NCBI RefSeq assembly: GCF_036946125.1
Contig: NZ_JAQIJT010000002.1
Span: forward strand, 2,478,001 to 2,542,000
Direction: 5' to 3'
From: Sphingomonas adhaesiva
Lineage (GTDB): Bacteria > Pseudomonadota > Alphaproteobacteria > Sphingomonadales > Sphingomonadaceae
Length of the DNA stretch: 64,000 nucleotides
Below are positions 62,348-64,000 of this stretch, piece by piece. Under the pieces are notes generated by a model. That model was given only the letters and a program-made list of their open reading frames with translations, ran no database searches and had not been told where the DNA came from. Each line of letters opens with the position of its first letter. The first letter of the stretch is position 1. Both the position numbers and the translations under genes were made by a program.

Positions 62348-63874
62348 ATGCGAGAGATGGATGTGCTTTACGGCGTCGCCGCCGCCACCGGCGAGCGACT
62401 GGAACCCGGCTACCCCGTCAGCACCGCCGCCGACGTGGCGCACGCCTGCATCGCGGCCGAGGCGGCGTTCGATCCGTATCGGGCGAGGGCGGCGGACGAG
62501 CGAGCGGCGCTGCTGGACGCCGTCGCGGAGGAAATCCTCGCGCTCGGCGAGGCCCTGATCGATCGGGCGGCCGCCGAAACGGGGCTGCCGGTCGCGCGCC
62601 TGACCGGCGAGCGCGGCCGGACGGTCGGGCAATTGCGCCTGTTCGCGCAGGTGGTGCGCGACGGCCATTGGCGCGGGCTGCGCATCGACCCCGCCCAGCC
62701 CGACCGCCAGCCGCTGCCGCGTCCCGATCTTCGGCAGCGCCGCGTACCGCTGGGCCCGGTGGCGGTGTTCGGCGCGTCGAACTTCCCGCTCGCTTTCTCC
62801 ACCGCCGGCGGCGACACCGCCGCGGCACTGGCGGCCGGCTGTCCGGTGGTGGTGAAGGGGCATCCGGCGCATCCCGGAACCGATGCCCTGGTCGCCGATG
62901 CGATCCGCCGCGCGGTGGAACGCTGCGGCATGCCCGCGGGGGTCTTCGGACACGTCCGGGGCGCGGGCAACGAGCTCGGCGCCGCCCTCGTCCGGCATCC
63001 GGCGATCGCGGCGGTCGGCTTCACCGGGTCGCGGGCGGGCGGGCTCGCGCTGATGCGGCTGGCGCAGCAGCGCCCCGTGCCGATCCCGGTCTATGCCGAA
63101 ATGTCGAGCATCAACCCCGTGGTGCTGATGCCCTGCGCACTCGCCCACCGGGGCGCCGAGCTCGGGCGCGCCTTCGTCGCGTCGCTCACCATGGGTGCGG
63201 GACAATTCTGCACCAATCCGGGGCTGCTGCTGGCGATCGAGGGCGATGGCCTCGCGGCCTTCGAGGCGGCGGCGGCGGAGGCGCTGCGCACTCATGCGCC
63301 GCAGCCGATGCTGACCGATGGCATCCGCCGCGCCTATGCCGAGGGCACCGCACGGCTCGCCGGACGCGAGGGCGTGGTCGAACTCGCCGCCGGCATCGCG
63401 GGCGACGGCGTGGCGAGCGAGGAGGCGCGGCTGTTCGTCACCGACGCCGCGACGTTGCGCGACGCGCCCGAACTCGCCGAAGAGGTGTTCGGCGCCTCGT
63501 CGCTGCTGGTGCGTTGCCGCGATCTCGACGAGGTGATCGCCATCCTCGCCGCCGCCGAAGGCCAGCTGACCGCCACCATCCAGCTCGACGCCGGGGATGA
63601 GGCACAGGCCGCGCGCCTCGTCCCCGTGCTGGAGCGCAAGGCCGGGCGCCTCCTCGTCAACGGCTGGCCGACCGGGGTGGAGGTCGCGCATGCCATGGTC
63701 CATGGCGGCCCCTTCCCCGCCACCTCGGACGGGCGGTCGACCTCCGTCGGCACCCTGGCGATCGACCGCTTTCTGCGGCCCGTCTGCTATCAGGACCTTC
63801 CCGCCGCGCTGCTCCCGCCCGAGTTGCGGGACGGCGCGACGGAACCGCGGATGGTGGACGGCCGACCGGCTTGA
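62348..63874 (+). CDS. Aldehyde dehydrogenase, 2-oxoglutarate-semialdehyde (2,5-dioxovalerate) dehydrogenase type
   Basis: 508 aa ALDH of the KGSADH clade. GASNFPLAFSTAGGDTAAAL holds the N-terminal catalytic-domain Asn; VVKGHPAHPGTDALVADAIR is the coenzyme-binding Lys region, with FTGSRAGGLALMRLA the GxxxxG motif. The catalytic Glu is in YAEMSSINPVV and the nucleophile Cys in MGAGQFCTNPGLLLAIEG. The 'KGHPxHPxT' and 'GQFCTNPG' forms are typical of 2-oxoglutarate semialdehyde dehydrogenases, which finish the oxidative pentose route to 2-oxoglutarate. ATG 62348 follows AAAGG by six nt. Confidence 0.9.
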   Translation: MREMDVLYGVAAATGERLEPGYPVSTAADVAHACIAAEAAFDPYRARAADERAALLDAVAEEILALGEALIDRAAAETGLPVARLTGERGRTVGQLRLFAQVVRDGHWRGLRIDPAQPDRQPLPRPDLRQRRVPLGPVAVFGASNFPLAFSTAGGDTAAALAAGCPVVVKGHPAHPGTDALVADAIRRAVERCGMPAGVFGHVRGAGNELGAALVRHPAIAAVGFTGSRAGGLALMRLAQQRPVPIPVYAEMSSINPVVLMPCALAHRGAELGRAFVASLTMGAGQFCTNPGLLLAIEGDGLAAFEAAAAEALRTHAPQPMLTDGIRRAYAEGTARLAGREGVVELAAGIAGDGVASEEARLFVTDAATLRDAPELAEEVFGASSLLVRCRDLDEVIAILAAAEGQLTATIQLDAGDEAQAARLVPVLERKAGRLLVNGWPTGVEVAHAMVHGGPFPATSDGRSTSVGTLAIDRFLRPVCYQDLPAALLPPELRDGATEPRMVDGRPA

Positions 63875-63894
63875 CGCAACTGTTCGACCCTGTA

Positions 63895-63907
63895 TTGTCT
63901 TACATAT
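63895..63907. promoter_or_regulatory. Degenerate GTCnGAC-type operator at the end of the window
   Basis: TTGTCTTACATATAGG (core GTCTTAC at 63897-63903) keeps the flanking A/T run and spacing of the other sites, with a change in the right half. It lies 25 bp before the probable start of the next gene at 63928. Confidence 0.5.
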
Positions 63908-63927
63908 AGGATGGGAGGGAGACGGAT

Positions 63928-64000
63928 GTGACCGGCGACTCTATCGCGGTCGGCGGGGAGACGACCGACCGGCGCGCCCGACGTCTCTCCGCGAAGGCCG
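63928..64000 (+). CDS. Start of an unidentified gene (partial, 3' end outside window)
   Basis: GTG 63928, preceded by GGAGGGAGACGGAT, opens a frame to the edge of the window (VTGDSIAVGGETTDRRARRL and a few more residues). Only 24 residues are visible, so no family can be assigned. The GTCnGAC-type site upstream suggests it belongs to the arabinose regulon. The missing steps (arabinose 1-dehydrogenase, keto-deoxy-arabonate dehydratase) might be encoded here or beyond, but this is a guess. Confidence 0.4.
   Translation, partial: MTGDSIAVGGETTDRRARRLSAKA

Overview
The window reads as a chromosomal segment of a high-GC alphaproteobacterium, most likely Sphingomonas or a close sphingomonad. The reasons are the very high GC with strong third-position bias, two large TonB-dependent receptors each placed at the head of a catabolic gene set, a stress-gene block typical of this group, and a complete-looking L-arabinan/L-arabinose oxidative locus. 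No rRNA, tRNA or CRISPR array was seen.

Layout. (1) 1-8694: envelope or extracellular glycan locus. It holds the tail of a probable TPR glycosyltransferase, a DUF6165 protein, a convergent histidine phosphatase, then a tightly overlapped operon of two sugar-nucleotide epimerases, one GT4 transferase, three paralogous CgeB-like transferases and a UDP-glucuronate-decarboxylase-like SDR. (2) 8773-18964: a stress block (Mn catalase, isochorismatase-fold hydrolase, DUF4142, MBL hydrolase, DUF892, a 749-aa probable alpha/alpha-toroid protein, SDR, Zn alcohol dehydrogenase, SRPBCC protein). It lies between two same-orientation decayed IS6-family transposase starts and contains a frameshifted Crp/Fnr gene, so it looks like an acquired or rearranged island. 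(3) 19596-29879: a catabolic locus around an IclR regulator: TonB receptor, alpha/beta hydrolase and SDR on one side; two PPC/DUF296 proteins, a Dld-type flavoprotein, a thiolase-like enzyme and an acyl-CoA ligase on the other. Its substrate is unknown and it is the best candidate here for an undescribed pathway. (4) 30325-37797: organosulfur scavenging: TonB receptor, DszA/NtaA-like FMN monooxygenase, sulfonate-type ABC transporter, and a convergent TauD/AtsK-like dioxygenase.

(5) 37988-51673: a regulatory/secretory locus. A cytosolic hybrid histidine kinase with five GAF modules and a LytTR response regulator sit upstream of a 1713-aa RTX protein with 543-bp near-identical internal repeats and two small exported proteins. 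A free-standing LysR-type effector domain, two tiny membrane peptides and an outer-membrane barrel follow. Arrays of GTCGC boxes at roughly 9/11-bp spacing lie upstream of four of these genes, always with GTCGC on the coding strand, suggesting a common regulator, perhaps the LytTR protein. (6) 51905-63874 and beyond: arabinan use: GH51 and GH127 arabinofuranosidases, FadR-type regulator, aldonate dehydratase, mutarotase, FucP-like sugar permease, SMP-30 lactonase and a 2-oxoglutarate-semialdehyde-type dehydrogenase. Every divergent promoter carries a GTCnGAC-type site, consistent with one regulon under the FadR-type regulator. The sugar 1-dehydrogenase and the 2-keto-3-deoxy-arabonate dehydratase are not in the window.

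Most other long open frames, especially antisense ones, are GC-driven shadows and are omitted.
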